A stretch of DNA of 17,250 nt from Selenomonadaceae bacterium UBA3796 (GTDB taxonomy: Bacteria; Bacillota; Negativicutes; Selenomonadales; Selenomonadaceae), in contig DFES01000012.1 of the NCBI GenBank assembly GCA_002369175.1, positions 1 through 17,250 on the forward strand, given 5' to 3'. A program made the translations under genes and the position numbers. Under the pieces are notes generated by a model. It was given only the letters and a program-made list of their open reading frames with translations. It was not told the origin of the DNA and did no database searches. Shown here piece after piece: positions 1 through 8,345 of the stretch. Numbering within the stretch: position 1 is the stretch's first letter; the number at the start of each line of letters is the position of its first letter.

Positions 1-651
1 CACCGCATCCCCTTCTTCTATGCTTCTTCGGCTTCCACCTATGGCGGGGGGAAGAAGGGCTTCCGGGAGGGGGACGCCTGCGAGGATGCGCTCAATCCTT
101 ACGCTTTCTCGAAACTGGCCTTTGACCGCTATGTGCGGCAGGTGATGCCGGAAGCCCGCAGCCAGATCGTTGGCCTCAAGTATTTCAATGTCTACGGCCC
201 CCAGGAGCATCACAAGGGGAAGATGGCTTCCATTGTCTATCAGCTCTACAACCAGGTGAAGGAAACGGGGAAAGCGCGTCTTTTCGAGGGCACGGGGGGC
301 TATGCTGACGGGGAGCAGCGGCGTGACTTCATCTATGTCAAGGACGTGGTGGAGGTCAATCTTTGGTTCTGGGAGAACAAGGAACCCAGCGGCATCTACA
401 ACTGCGGCACGGGTCATGCCCATACCTACAACGAGGTGGCGAAAGCTGTCATTGCCGCCCTGGGGAAAGGTGTTATCGAGTACCGGGAATTCCCGGAGGT
501 TCTGAAGGGGAAATACCAGAACTTCACGGAATCCGACAATACGAAGCTTCTGGATGCGGGATATGACCGGGGATTCCATGATCTGGCGGATGCGGTGAGG
601 GAATACTGCGGTTTTCTGGATCGTGGGGGCTATTTCTCTTATGAGGAGTGA
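1..651 (+). CDS. hldD: ADP-L-glycero-D-manno-heptose 6-epimerase, 3' part
   Basis: The reading frame is open from the left edge and ends in TGA at 649-651, giving 216 residues. It is the C-terminal two thirds of an extended short-chain dehydrogenase/epimerase. HldD converts ADP-D-glycero-D-manno-heptose to the L-glycero form in the cytoplasm, the last step in making the heptose donor for the LPS inner core. Visible residues are the ASSASTYG stretch (residues 8-15, with the catalytic Ser/Thr region) and the YxxxK pair Tyr34/Lys38 in NPYAFSK. Further on come KYFNVYGP and a C-terminal RRDFIYVKDVV typical of HldD. Roughly the first 105 residues, including the NAD-binding glycine motif, lie outside the window. 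The gene ends 7 nt before gmhB, the neighbour expected from the heptose pathway. I am confident of the family, and the gene name follows from its motifs and context. Confidence 0.93.
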   Translation, partial: HRIPFFYASSASTYGGGKKGFREGDACEDALNPYAFSKLAFDRYVRQVMPEARSQIVGLKYFNVYGPQEHHKGKMASIVYQLYNQVKETGKARLFEGTGGYADGEQRRDFIYVKDVVEVNLWFWENKEPSGIYNCGTGHAHTYNEVAKAVIAALGKGVIEYREFPEVLKGKYQNFTESDNTKLLDAGYDRGFHDLADAVREYCGFLDRGGYFSYEE

Positions 652-658
652 ATTCCCC

Positions 659-1165
659 ATGAACGAAGGAAAAAAGGCTGTTTTTTTTGACCGTGACGGC
701 ACGCTCAACGTGAATACGGGTTACCTCTACAAGGTGGAGGAGTTCCAATGGATGGAGGGAGCCGTAGAGGCCATCCGCTATTGTAATGACAGGGGCTGGC
801 TTGCCATCGTGGTGACCAATCAGAGCGGCGTGGCCAGGGGCTATTATGCGGAGGAGGACGTACAGCGCCTTCATGCATGGATGAATGAGGAACTTGAGAA
901 ATACGGCGCACACATTGATGCCTTTTATTACTGTCCCCATCATCCCAAGGGAAGCGTTCCGGAGTACGCAAGGGAATGCAGCTGCCGCAAGCCTGCTCCC
1001 GGCTTGGTGGAAACGGCATGCAAAGAACACGGCATAGACAAGTCCCGCTCCTGCCTCATCGGCGATAAGGAATGGGACGTGGAATGCGCGGGGCGGGCCG
1101 GCGTAAAGGGAATACTCTATCCGGGCGGCAGCCTTCTGGAGGTGCTTCGCAGGAATATGGATTGA
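659..1165 (+). CDS. gmhB: D-glycero-beta-D-manno-heptose 1,7-bisphosphate 7-phosphatase
   Basis: This 168-residue HAD-superfamily phosphatase removes the 7-phosphate of heptose bisphosphate in the ADP-heptose pathway in the cytoplasm. The HAD nucleophile motif is D11-R-D13-G-T at the N-terminus, followed by motif II TNQSG (53-57), Lys111 in CRKPAPG, and the acidic motif GDKEWD (135-140). The GmhB zinc site is intact as C92-x-H94 and C107-x-C109, which separates it from histidinol-phosphatase relatives lacking the site. Length is normal for the family. I chose the ATG at 659 because GAGGAG (643-648) lies 10 nt upstream. An in-frame ATG at 641 and GTG at 623 overlap hldD and have no better site. 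The stop TGA (1163-1165) is followed by GAGGTGGGG, the ribosome binding site of the next gene. Confidence 0.95.
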   Translation: MNEGKKAVFFDRDGTLNVNTGYLYKVEEFQWMEGAVEAIRYCNDRGWLAIVVTNQSGVARGYYAEEDVQRLHAWMNEELEKYGAHIDAFYYCPHHPKGSVPEYARECSCRKPAPGLVETACKEHGIDKSRSCLIGDKEWDVECAGRAGVKGILYPGGSLLEVLRRNMD

Positions 1166-1176
1166 GGTGGGGATTC

Positions 1177-2322
1177 ATGCGGCTGGCAATTTTTGAGAAC
1201 ATCATGACGCCCGGTGGGCATGAGGTGGATTTTGACCGCATCATCGTCGAGGAGTTTCAGCGTCTGGGTCATGAGGTTCTCTTTTATGTACCGGAGGATT
1301 TCCGGTTTTCCTTTGACTACCATGTTCCCGTGAAGAGGCTGAAGGGAACTGTCATCAGCTATACGAACGTGGGAGGACTCAAGAAGCTCATCTGGTCCGT
1401 CCGGCGGGAAATGCACCGCCAGTCATGGTACCGGCAGCTTTACGAGGAGGCGCGGGCTGGCAAAGTGGATGCCATCATCGTTCCAACCTCCACATGGCGC
1501 TACCAGAGGGCTTTGGCCAGGAACATCCTAAAAGATTCTCCCGTGCCGCTGATTTTTATACTTCACGGGATCAATCCCGGGGAAGCTCCGAAATTTTTCC
1601 ATGAGGGGCAGAAGCTTCTGTCCAATGGGAAAATCCGGCTGGTGGTCCTCACCTTTGGGGATGATATCTTCGGCAGGCGTCAGGAAAACGTCTATCCCAT
1701 CTTCCCGCCGGCCTATACCCCAAGGGATGTGGAGGAACTTCCGCCGCGCCGTGAGCTGTCTGCGGAAGACCCTCTGACCATCGGCTTTTTCGGGCAGTAC
1801 CGGAGGGAAAAGCGGCTGGAGGATTTCCTGAGGGTTTTTGCGGCAGGCAGCTACAAGCGTCCCGTGAAGCTCCTGGTGCAGGGGTCTACCATGCATCCGG
1901 AGGACAGCGAGGAGTTTGAACGCATCATTGCTGACTGGCGCGGCGACCGGCGCATGGAATTCCTGCACAAGGGGCTCATCGGCGCAGAATGGCAGCGGGC
2001 CATTCTGGGGACGGATGCACTCCTCATGCCTTATTCTGCTCCACGCTATCTATACCACTGGGGCGGCATGCTCTTCACAGCCATCGGCTGCCGGCGTCCC
2101 GTTGTGGCCAGTGACGACATCAACCCGGAGGTCTTTCGGAAGTTCCATATCGGGGAGACCTTCCGAAGCGGTGATATGGAGGATTTGCAGCGCGTATTGG
2201 AGAACTTCATCAATGGATTTGACAGGCGGGCGGCTCTTTATGAGACGGAGCTCAAAAATGCGTCGGAAGTTTTTTCGCCGGAGAATTTTGCGAAGGCAGT
2301 GGAGCGGATAATAGAGCTATAG
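1177..2322 (+). CDS. GT-B fold glycosyltransferase (GT4/GT1-like), LPS core
   Basis: The predicted protein has 381 residues and looks like a two-domain GT-B glycosyltransferase acting on the cytoplasmic face of the membrane. The N-terminal half starts with an atypical Rossmann-like segment (MRLAIFENIMTPGGHEVDFD) and includes ILHGINPGE near residue 128. The C-terminal donor-binding half begins around residue 201 with IGFFGQYRREKRLEDFL, the usual position of the G-x-x-x-x-x-K-R stretch. It ends with PYSAPRYLYHWGGMLFTAI and RRPVVASDD (285-314), where retaining GT4 enzymes carry their E-x7-E region. That Glu pair is not clear here. ATG at 1177 is preferred because GAGGTGGGG lies just upstream and the frame further upstream overlaps gmhB. 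The sugar donor and acceptor cannot be told from sequence. Its position among core genes suggests an LPS core sugar. Confidence 0.8.
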   Translation: MRLAIFENIMTPGGHEVDFDRIIVEEFQRLGHEVLFYVPEDFRFSFDYHVPVKRLKGTVISYTNVGGLKKLIWSVRREMHRQSWYRQLYEEARAGKVDAIIVPTSTWRYQRALARNILKDSPVPLIFILHGINPGEAPKFFHEGQKLLSNGKIRLVVLTFGDDIFGRRQENVYPIFPPAYTPRDVEELPPRRELSAEDPLTIGFFGQYRREKRLEDFLRVFAAGSYKRPVKLLVQGSTMHPEDSEEFERIIADWRGDRRMEFLHKGLIGAEWQRAILGTDALLMPYSAPRYLYHWGGMLFTAIGCRRPVVASDDINPEVFRKFHIGETFRSGDMEDLQRVLENFINGFDRRAALYETELKNASEVFSPENFAKAVERIIEL

Positions 2323-2350
2323 GCAGTTAGAATGAGAATGGGGTGATGGC

Positions 2351-3145
2351 GTGGGAGTGCCGCTTTCCGTGCTGATATTGGCAAAGAACGAGGAACAGAA
2401 TATTGGGGATTGCATCCGGAGTGCACGGTTCGCCGATGAGATCATTGTCATTGATGATTCCAGCAGCGACCGGACGGGAGAGATTGCAGCTTCCCTGGGG
2501 GCGAAGGTAGTGCAGCACCCCTTGGAAGGGAACTGGGGAGCACAGCAGACCTTTGCCATTCAGCAGGCATCCCATGACTGGATCTACTTTCTCGATGCCG
2601 ATGAGCGGATTTCCGAGAAACTCGGCAGGAAGATACGGGAACTCGTGGCCTTGGATGACCGGCGTTACGCTTATTGCAATGCCCGTCTGAGCTATTTCTG
2701 GAACCAGCCTCTCCGCCATGGCGGATGGTTCCCGGACTACGTTGTCCGCCTGCTGCCCGCAAAGGGCACCTATGTGACAGGCTTCGTCCATCCGAAGTTC
2801 CATCACGATTACGAGGAAGTGAAGCTTCCCAGGGACGAGTATCTCATTCACTACCCCTACCGGGACTGGAACCATTATTTCAGCAAGCTTAATTTCTATA
2901 CGACGCTGGCGGCAGAGAAGAGCAAGGCGGAAGGAAAGACCTCCGGTCTCTTTGCCATCATCAGCCATCCCCTCTGGGCGTCCTTTCGCATGTACTTCTT
3001 GAAGGGAGGCTGGAAGGACGGCCGCATCGGCTTCATTCTGGCGGTGTTTCATTTCTTCTACACCATGGCGAAATACGTGAAACTCTATTATCTCGATAAA
3101 AGCAACGATCATGTGGGGGACGATGCGTCATGCAGGAATTCATAG
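2351..3145 (+). CDS. waaE: WaaE/KdtX-like GT2 glycosyltransferase
   Basis: This 264-residue family 2 (GT-A fold) glycosyltransferase opens with LSVLILAKNEEQNIGDC, then IIVIDDSSSDRTGEIA (residues 31-46) and the metal/nucleotide motif D82-A-D-E. The whole opening, with WIYFLDADERIS, is characteristic of the WaaE/KdtX group. Those enzymes add a beta-1,4-glucose to the inner-core heptose I in several enterobacteria. The C-terminal part (YPYRDWNHYFSKLNFYT) also fits that group. I see no signal peptide, only a mildly hydrophobic stretch near residues 226-245 that could be a membrane-associating helix. The start is a GTG at 2351 with GGGG (2340-2343) 7 nt upstream, and a second GTG at 2357 is possible. 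The gene overlaps the next by 16 nt. The symbol is given by resemblance, and the exact sugar linkage in this organism is unknown. Confidence 0.82.
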   Translation: MGVPLSVLILAKNEEQNIGDCIRSARFADEIIVIDDSSSDRTGEIAASLGAKVVQHPLEGNWGAQQTFAIQQASHDWIYFLDADERISEKLGRKIRELVALDDRRYAYCNARLSYFWNQPLRHGGWFPDYVVRLLPAKGTYVTGFVHPKFHHDYEEVKLPRDEYLIHYPYRDWNHYFSKLNFYTTLAAEKSKAEGKTSGLFAIISHPLWASFRMYFLKGGWKDGRIGFILAVFHFFYTMAKYVKLYYLDKSNDHVGDDASCRNS

Positions 3146-4035
3146 AGCTGGGCAAGCGGATATACAACCTGAAGAATCCCCGGGAAAAACGCCGCATGGT
3201 GGTGTTTGTCGCCCGGGCGATGCTGCATCGGAGAGCTATGAGATCCCTGATGGACTGGTTCCAGCGGGATCCTGTCCGGCGCAGGCTCATCGAGGAAAAT
3301 CCCTTTCCCATGGAACAGGCAACCCGATCCTTTTTTTATAAAGGCGCTTCCTTTGAGGAACGGGTCAGGCTCATCAAAGCGCATGTGTCCTTTTTGCAGA
3401 AGACGGTGAATCCAAAGCATTTCATGACCTTGGCCGGGGTCTCGGGGAAACAGTGGGAGGTATGGAGGAGCGAGTACGAGGGAAAGCCCTGGCTGGCTGT
3501 CCTCAAGAATGAGACGGGGCAGCGCAAGGAGGGGATGCTTTCCCTGGAAATGAATCTGGGGGAGGAACATCTCTACCAGATGATGTTCTGGATTGCTCCG
3601 GATGAGGAGGGAAAGACCTCTCTCTGGATCGGCGCCATGCAGGGACCGAACATGGAAGATGCCAGAGATATCATCAAGAAGATCACGAAGGCATGCTTCG
3701 GTTACCGGACGAAGAATCTCATTCTCTACATGCTCCAGGCGGCAGCCCGTGCGTGGAATATCCAGCGCATCTATGCCGTGACCAATTATGGCTATTACGC
3801 CAACAACCACATGCGCAGCAACCGCAAGCTCAAGACGAACTTCGGGGACTTTTGGGAGGAGGCGGGAGGAACGCCCGAGAAGGATCCCAGATTCTACCGT
3901 CTTCCTCTGAGGGAACAGAGAAAGTCCATGGAGGAGGTCAAGACCCATAAGCGCAATCTCTATCGGAAGCGCTTTGCTCTTCTGGATTCCATTGACGAGG
4001 AGATAGCGGCGAATATGAAGAAGGTTCTGAAATGA
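3130..4035 (+). CDS. DUF535 family protein (VirK/YbjX-like)
   Basis: The 301-residue protein matches the DUF535 pattern I know from VirK, YbjX and SomA of enterobacteria. It starts with a short IYNLKNPREKRR segment. A central domain has a beta-rich GMLSLEMN...LYQMMFWI stretch, then LWIGAMQGPN (near residue 175) and the YRTKNLILYMLQAAAR helix. The C-terminal end is FGDFWEEAGGTP, YRLPLREQRKSMEEV and the basic KRNLYRKRFALLDSID. I see no signal peptide or membrane helix, so it is probably cytoplasmic. Its biochemical role is not established. In Salmonella, family members are PhoP-regulated and linked to envelope remodelling and peptide resistance. Here it lies inside an LPS core operon, overlapping the WaaE-like gene by 16 nt and the next GT9 gene by ATGA, which is strong context for an LPS-related job. 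The family call is firm and the function is open. Confidence 0.85.
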   Translation: MQEFIELGKRIYNLKNPREKRRMVVFVARAMLHRRAMRSLMDWFQRDPVRRRLIEENPFPMEQATRSFFYKGASFEERVRLIKAHVSFLQKTVNPKHFMTLAGVSGKQWEVWRSEYEGKPWLAVLKNETGQRKEGMLSLEMNLGEEHLYQMMFWIAPDEEGKTSLWIGAMQGPNMEDARDIIKKITKACFGYRTKNLILYMLQAAARAWNIQRIYAVTNYGYYANNHMRSNRKLKTNFGDFWEEAGGTPEKDPRFYRLPLREQRKSMEEVKTHKRNLYRKRFALLDSIDEEIAANMKKVLK

Positions 4036-5108
4036 AACAGTATCAAAACATCCTGGTTCATGCACTTGTCAACCTCGGTGATGTGGTGCTGACCACCAGT
4101 GCCATTGCCCTGCTGAAACAGGCCTATCCGAAGGCGAAGGTCACGATGATGGTCAAGCCTGCCGTGAAGCAGGCGGTGATGAACCATCCTTTGATCGACC
4201 ATGTGATTGTCTTTGATTATCGAGCCAGGGAAAATGGCTGGAAAAAAATGTGGCGCATGGTGCAGGTTCTGAAAAAGCGGCATTTCGATCTGTCCCTTTC
4301 CTTTGACCGCAAACTGCGTCCTGCACTCCTTTGCTGGATGGCCCGCATTCCCGTGCGCGTGGGGCCGGACAAGGTTTTCGATGACAAGCCCAGCCATGTG
4401 ACGTGGTTCTACACTCACGTCATTCAGATTTCCCATGATCTCAACAAGACGCTGCAGCGGGAGACCTATCAGGAAATTGTCCGCCGCTTCACGGGGATAC
4501 AGGGGAGCGCTCTTCCCATGATGTCCTTTCTGGAGGATCGCAACCGGAAGAAGGCACGGGAAATCCTGTCTGCTCTTCCCAGGGCAGACAAGTACATTGC
4601 TCTCTGTGTCAAAGGAACCTTTGCTCTCAAGACCTGGCCAAAGGAATATTTCGCGGAATTCGTAAAGGCGCTTTCCGGGAAGGTCAGCGCATCTTTTTTC
4701 ATTGTGGGCGCTCCCGGAGACAAGCCCTATGCCCAGGAAGTGATTCGTGCCATTGACGAGGCCTGCGGGCATCCCATGGGAGTCCTGAACTGTTGCGGAG
4801 CCACCACGCTGCCGGATCTCGCGGCGGTAATCGAGGCGTGCAGCCTCTTTGTGACCGTGGATACGGGGGCGACCCATGTAGCTGCTACCACGGGAACCCC
4901 CATGGTGGTCATGTATGGCTGCACCCACCCTGACCGCTGGCACCCCGCTAATGACCGGGCGCTGGTATTCACATCCAACGAGCCGTGCTGTCCCTGCACC
5001 TGCCGTCCGGAGGAATGCCCTTCCAACCCGAAGCCGGACTGCCTTTGGCATGTGACGCCGGAGATGGTGCTTCAGGCGAGCCTGGAACTGCTGGATGAAA
5101 GACGATGA
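4032..5108 (+). CDS. GT9 heptosyltransferase-like enzyme (first of three)
   Basis: This 358-residue glycosyltransferase belongs to family 9 (WaaC/WaaF/WaaQ type), which moves heptose from ADP-heptose onto the growing LPS inner core at the inner face of the membrane. The N-terminal loop N14-L-G-D17 and the donor-site motif D277-T-G-A-T-H282 are both intact. In between lies the domain hinge LCVKGTFALKTWPKEYF. A cysteine cluster (C319, C320, C322, C324, C329, C337) precedes the final helix VTPEMVLQA. The start overlaps the DUF535 stop as ATGA (4032-4035), and the stop overlaps the next start as ATGA (5105-5108), so translation is probably coupled. It cannot be assigned to WaaC or WaaF with certainty. 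A hexose or other heptose acceptor is possible. Confidence 0.9.
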   Translation: MKQYQNILVHALVNLGDVVLTTSAIALLKQAYPKAKVTMMVKPAVKQAVMNHPLIDHVIVFDYRARENGWKKMWRMVQVLKKRHFDLSLSFDRKLRPALLCWMARIPVRVGPDKVFDDKPSHVTWFYTHVIQISHDLNKTLQRETYQEIVRRFTGIQGSALPMMSFLEDRNRKKAREILSALPRADKYIALCVKGTFALKTWPKEYFAEFVKALSGKVSASFFIVGAPGDKPYAQEVIRAIDEACGHPMGVLNCCGATTLPDLAAVIEACSLFVTVDTGATHVAATTGTPMVVMYGCTHPDRWHPANDRALVFTSNEPCCPCTCRPEECPSNPKPDCLWHVTPEMVLQASLELLDERR

Positions 5109-6115
5109 GCAGAATTCTTTGCTGGACAACGCGGCGGAATGCGGAAATACTGCAGCTGGAAAGCGAATTACGAGCCATGGGGCATGAGATCCGAAAATTC
5201 TTTGCAGATGACTATTATCAATGCTGCAGCTATTTCTGGAAGAAAATGGATGAATGGGGCTGGGGGCAAAGGAAACGGGCCTATCTTCGCCGGAAGCGCG
5301 AGATCTTTGCGGCGGATTTGAAGAAGTTTGTCCCGGAGGTGATCCTGTTCATCAATTATTCGCCGCAGATCATTTCCTGGGAGGAACTCCACGAACTGGC
5401 CCGCCATTATGAGCTTCGTTTCTGGTATGTGGATGGGATTGCCGGATGGAGGGAGGCCGCAGAGTTGAGGCCGTACCACCTGGCAGTGTATGACCGGGAG
5501 AGCGTGGAATATCTGCACACCTTGGGAGTGGAGGGAGCCTACTGTCCCGTCGGATACGGAGGCATCTACTGGAAAACGGAGCAGAAAAAGGAGATGGATG
5601 TCACCTTTATCGGCTCACCTTATCGCAACCGATTGAAACTCCTGGAAGAACTGGCGGCTCGCGGGAAGGCGAAGGGATGGAAGCTGCGGATTTGCGGCCC
5701 TTTTTATGAGGAGCGCTATTTTTGGAAGAAGTACCTGTTTGCCCTGCGGTATCCTTTTTTGTCACAGATACTGGAAAACTGCTCCATGGCTCCGGCCATG
5801 GCTGCGGAGCTTTATGCCCGTTCCCGCATCTGCTTGAACATCCATGGCATCCGGAACAAGGGGCTGAATCCCAGAACCTTCGAGATCCTGGCAGCGGGAG
5901 CCATGCAGCTCTTAGACGAGCGCGGGGACTATGATATCATTGAGCCGGGGAAACACGTCGCCTCCTTCCGTGACGGGAAGGAGCTGCTGGAGAAGGTGGA
6001 GTACTATCTTTCCCATGAAGCGGAGCGGGAGCAGATTGCCTGTCAGGGGCAGAACCATGTAAAGGAGCGGCGCAGCATGAGAAGAAGTTTGGAAATTGCG
6101 TTGGGGATGGATTGA
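5105..6115 (+). CDS. CgeB-like glycosyltransferase
   Basis: The 336-residue protein resembles the CgeB/spore-maturation glycosyltransferase group (a DUF3880-type N-terminus plus a group 1 C-terminal domain). The N-terminal half has RNAEILQLESELRAMGHEI and VILFINYSPQIIS (79-91), then LRFWYVDGIAGW. The second domain starts at VTFIGSPYRNR (166-175), followed by LRICGPFYEERYF. The donor site region is LNIHGIRNKGLNPRTFEILAAGA (244-266), where R257-T-F-E260 is the family's best-conserved stretch. Next comes LLDERGDYDIIEPG. No membrane helix is visible. Members decorate varied glycans, and here the neighbours on both sides are GT9 enzymes, so an LPS core sugar is the best guess. Start and stop overlap the neighbours (ATGA at 5105, TGATG at 6113). 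Confidence 0.82.
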   Translation: MSRILCWTTRRNAEILQLESELRAMGHEIRKFFADDYYQCCSYFWKKMDEWGWGQRKRAYLRRKREIFAADLKKFVPEVILFINYSPQIISWEELHELARHYELRFWYVDGIAGWREAAELRPYHLAVYDRESVEYLHTLGVEGAYCPVGYGGIYWKTEQKKEMDVTFIGSPYRNRLKLLEELAARGKAKGWKLRICGPFYEERYFWKKYLFALRYPFLSQILENCSMAPAMAAELYARSRICLNIHGIRNKGLNPRTFEILAAGAMQLLDERGDYDIIEPGKHVASFRDGKELLEKVEYYLSHEAEREQIACQGQNHVKERRSMRRSLEIALGMD

Positions 6116-7125
6116 TGGACTGGAACGGAAAACGCATCATGGTTACGAGCTGCGGCGGCCTGGGGGATCTCGTCATGTTCACGCCGGCTTTGCGCCGGCT
6201 GAAGGAACTCTATCCTTCCTGCCATGTGACCTTTCTCTGCCGTTCCTCTCACCGGAGCATCTTGGAAGGACTTTCCTGCATTGACCGCGTTGTATGCATC
6301 TATCGCGGGAAATTCATGGGGCGTTACCGTTCCGTGCCTTTCCTGCGGAATCTGGACGCCATTGTCTTCACGGACTGGCATCCCGTGCTCCTTCCCTTCG
6401 CCGCTCTTTTCCGCATACCGATTCGGGCGGGATATGGGCGCAAGGGGCATCGTTTGACGAAATGCCTGACCAAGGAACTGCACAACAATGTATTTACCTC
6501 CGAAGCGTATGCAGCGCTTACCCAGTCCCGGGTGCTTTCGGAGGCTCTGGAGGTATCCCTGGAGGGGGACATGACAGGGATTGAGGTTGCCCTTCCGAAG
6601 CAGGAGGTCGTGGAAAGGGTGGATCGCCTGTTGGAGGAAATCCGTCTTTCCCCACGTCAGCCCTATATCCTCCTCACCCCCTTTGCGGGCTTGGAGCAGA
6701 GGAACTGGCCCTGGGAAACGGCAAAAAAATTCGTGGAACTGGCAGAGAAGAAATACAACCTGCCGGTGATTGTGGCGGCTCCGCCGGAAAAAGGAGGGGA
6801 AGCGTCCCGGATTTCTTCCTGCAGCCTGGCGGGGAAAACAACGGTGGCGGAACTGGTGGAACTCGTTCGGAGGGCGCGGTTCCTGGTCACTCCGGACAGT
6901 GGCCCCATGCATATCGCAGGAGCGCTTGGGACGAGATGCATCGCCCTTTTCAGCAAGGACCTGCCGTCCCGTTGGGCACCCCGGAGGAATTGCGTCCCGC
7001 TGACCCTGGGTGTGGAATGCGCTCCCTGCGATGATGAAAGAGCCAGAGCTTGCGCCCATGTCAGATGCATGCGGGAGATTTCGGCGGAAATGGTGCTGGA
7101 GGCATGTGACGGAGACTTGGAATGA
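6115..7125 (+). CDS. GT9 heptosyltransferase-like enzyme (second of three)
   Basis: This 336-residue family 9 glycosyltransferase carries the acceptor-side loop G14-G-L-G-D18 (TSCGGLGDLVMFTPAL) and the donor motif D261-S-G-P-M-H266. The middle hinge reads ILLTPFAGLEQRNWPWETAKKF. Four cysteines (C302, C305, C313, C318) sit just before the last helix ISAEMVLEA, as in many GT9 enzymes. The ATG at 6115 shares its A with the preceding TGA. A TTG one codon earlier is in frame but less likely. The start has only a weak GGGGATGG-like site, consistent with re-initiation after the CgeB-like gene. It probably adds a heptose or related sugar to the LPS core from a nucleotide donor, and the exact acceptor is unknown. 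The stop overlaps the next start (ATGA at 7122). Confidence 0.9.
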   Translation: MDWNGKRIMVTSCGGLGDLVMFTPALRRLKELYPSCHVTFLCRSSHRSILEGLSCIDRVVCIYRGKFMGRYRSVPFLRNLDAIVFTDWHPVLLPFAALFRIPIRAGYGRKGHRLTKCLTKELHNNVFTSEAYAALTQSRVLSEALEVSLEGDMTGIEVALPKQEVVERVDRLLEEIRLSPRQPYILLTPFAGLEQRNWPWETAKKFVELAEKKYNLPVIVAAPPEKGGEASRISSCSLAGKTTVAELVELVRRARFLVTPDSGPMHIAGALGTRCIALFSKDLPSRWAPRRNCVPLTLGVECAPCDDERARACAHVRCMREISAEMVLEACDGDLE

Positions 7126-8345
7126 ACAAGCATGTAGAAGCTATGATTGCCCGTCTGGTGTACATCGGGGGAAAGCTGTTCCGGCTGGATCGGGGAAAAG
7201 GAACGGAGAACCGCATCTTGGTGGTTCGTCCGGATGCCATTGGGGATATGGTTCTGACCATCCCCTTTTTGCGGGAACTGCGCAGGAATCGTCCAAAGAG
7301 CCATATCGCTCTGGTATGCAATCCCGGAGTCTACGATTTGGTGGAGCTTTGTCCCTATGTGGACGAATTCCTGTTTTTTGACAAGCGTGCCAGGAGGCAC
7401 AAGTTTTTCGTGAATTTGGCAAGGAGCATCCGTTTTGCCTGGGAACACGGGCGGAAAGGACGCTATGGAATCGCAATTTCTCCTTCCTATGCGAATCCGG
7501 ATACCTATGCGGATGCATGGATCTGTTTTCTGTCGGGGATTCCCCGCCGCATTTCCTACTCGGAGGAATTGGATCCGGAGAAGCATGCCTATTATATGGG
7601 AACCCATGATATCTATTTCACGGAGCTTGACCGGGGGCGGGAGATCCGGCACGAAGCGGAAGCGCCCCTGGGGCTCCTGCGCCACATGGGCATGTCGGTG
7701 GAGAAGGATGCTCCGGAGCTCTGGACAGAGGCTGCCGATGAAGAGGCGGCGAGGGCGCTCCTGGCGGAGGGGCGCTCTTTGGAGGGCGGCCGCAGCCCCG
7801 TCCGGATTCTTGTCTGCCTGAGCAGCAGCAACAAGACGAAGGACTGGCCCGTGGAGCACTTCGCGGAAACGTGCCGGCGGATTCTCCGCGTCTGCGATGC
7901 GGAAATCATTCTGATTGGCGCGGACAGGGAATCCAGGGAATACGGGGAAGCCTTCTGCAGGGAACTGCCGATGGCACGGAATCTCATAGGAAAGACCACG
8001 CTCCGCCAGACCGCTGCGGTCATGCGCATGTCCGACATGTACCTGGGAGGAGATACCGGCCCGATGCACATGGCGGCGGCCTGCGGACTTTGCGGGGCTG
8101 CCGTTTACAAAACGGCAAAGGACTTGCCCTTTCTTGTGAACAATCCGGCAAAATGGTTTGCTCCCTGGAAGGCGGATATTGCGGTATGCCAGCCGGAAAA
8201 AGCCCTTCCGGGCTGCGAGATGGGCTGCGGGAAGGAGCAGCATTGCATCCGGCTTGTGACGGTGGAGGAAGTTTATCAGGTGATGCTGGAAAAGATAAGA
8301 GAACGCGGCTGGCTGCTTCAGCCCGAGGGAAAGGATCGTATCTGA
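7122..8345 (+). CDS. GT9 heptosyltransferase-like enzyme (third of three)
   Basis: This is the longest of the three GT9 proteins (407 residues). An N-terminal extension of about 28 residues (HVEAMIARLVYIGGKLFRLD) precedes the usual start ILVVRPDAIGDMVLTIPFLREL. D38-A-I-G-D42 is the N-terminal loop and D311-T-G-P-M-H316 the donor motif. Between them is LVCLSSSNKTKDWPVEHFAE, the domain hinge. Cysteines C356, C365, C369 and C375 form the pre-terminal cluster, followed by VTVEEVYQVML. The extension is amphipathic and basic and could help membrane association. The enzyme likely adds another heptose or hexose of the core. The stop TGA (8343-8345) shares its A with the ATG of the ligase gene. Confidence 0.88.
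   Translation: MNKHVEAMIARLVYIGGKLFRLDRGKGTENRILVVRPDAIGDMVLTIPFLRELRRNRPKSHIALVCNPGVYDLVELCPYVDEFLFFDKRARRHKFFVNLARSIRFAWEHGRKGRYGIAISPSYANPDTYADAWICFLSGIPRRISYSEELDPEKHAYYMGTHDIYFTELDRGREIRHEAEAPLGLLRHMGMSVEKDAPELWTEAADEEAARALLAEGRSLEGGRSPVRILVCLSSSNKTKDWPVEHFAETCRRILRVCDAEIILIGADRESREYGEAFCRELPMARNLIGKTTLRQTAAVMRMSDMYLGGDTGPMHMAAACGLCGAAVYKTAKDLPFLVNNPAKWFAPWKADIAVCQPEKALPGCEMGCGKEQHCIRLVTVEEVYQVMLEKIRERGWLLQPEGKDRI

Noticed and set aside
3960..5129. 389-codon open frame on the - strand
   Set aside because: Antisense to the first GT9 gene. No motif or start signal supports it.
6663..8243. 526-codon open frame on the - strand
   Set aside because: Antisense to two GT9 genes with intact motifs. 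The translation is rich in Arg, His and Pro, as expected of a shadow frame.
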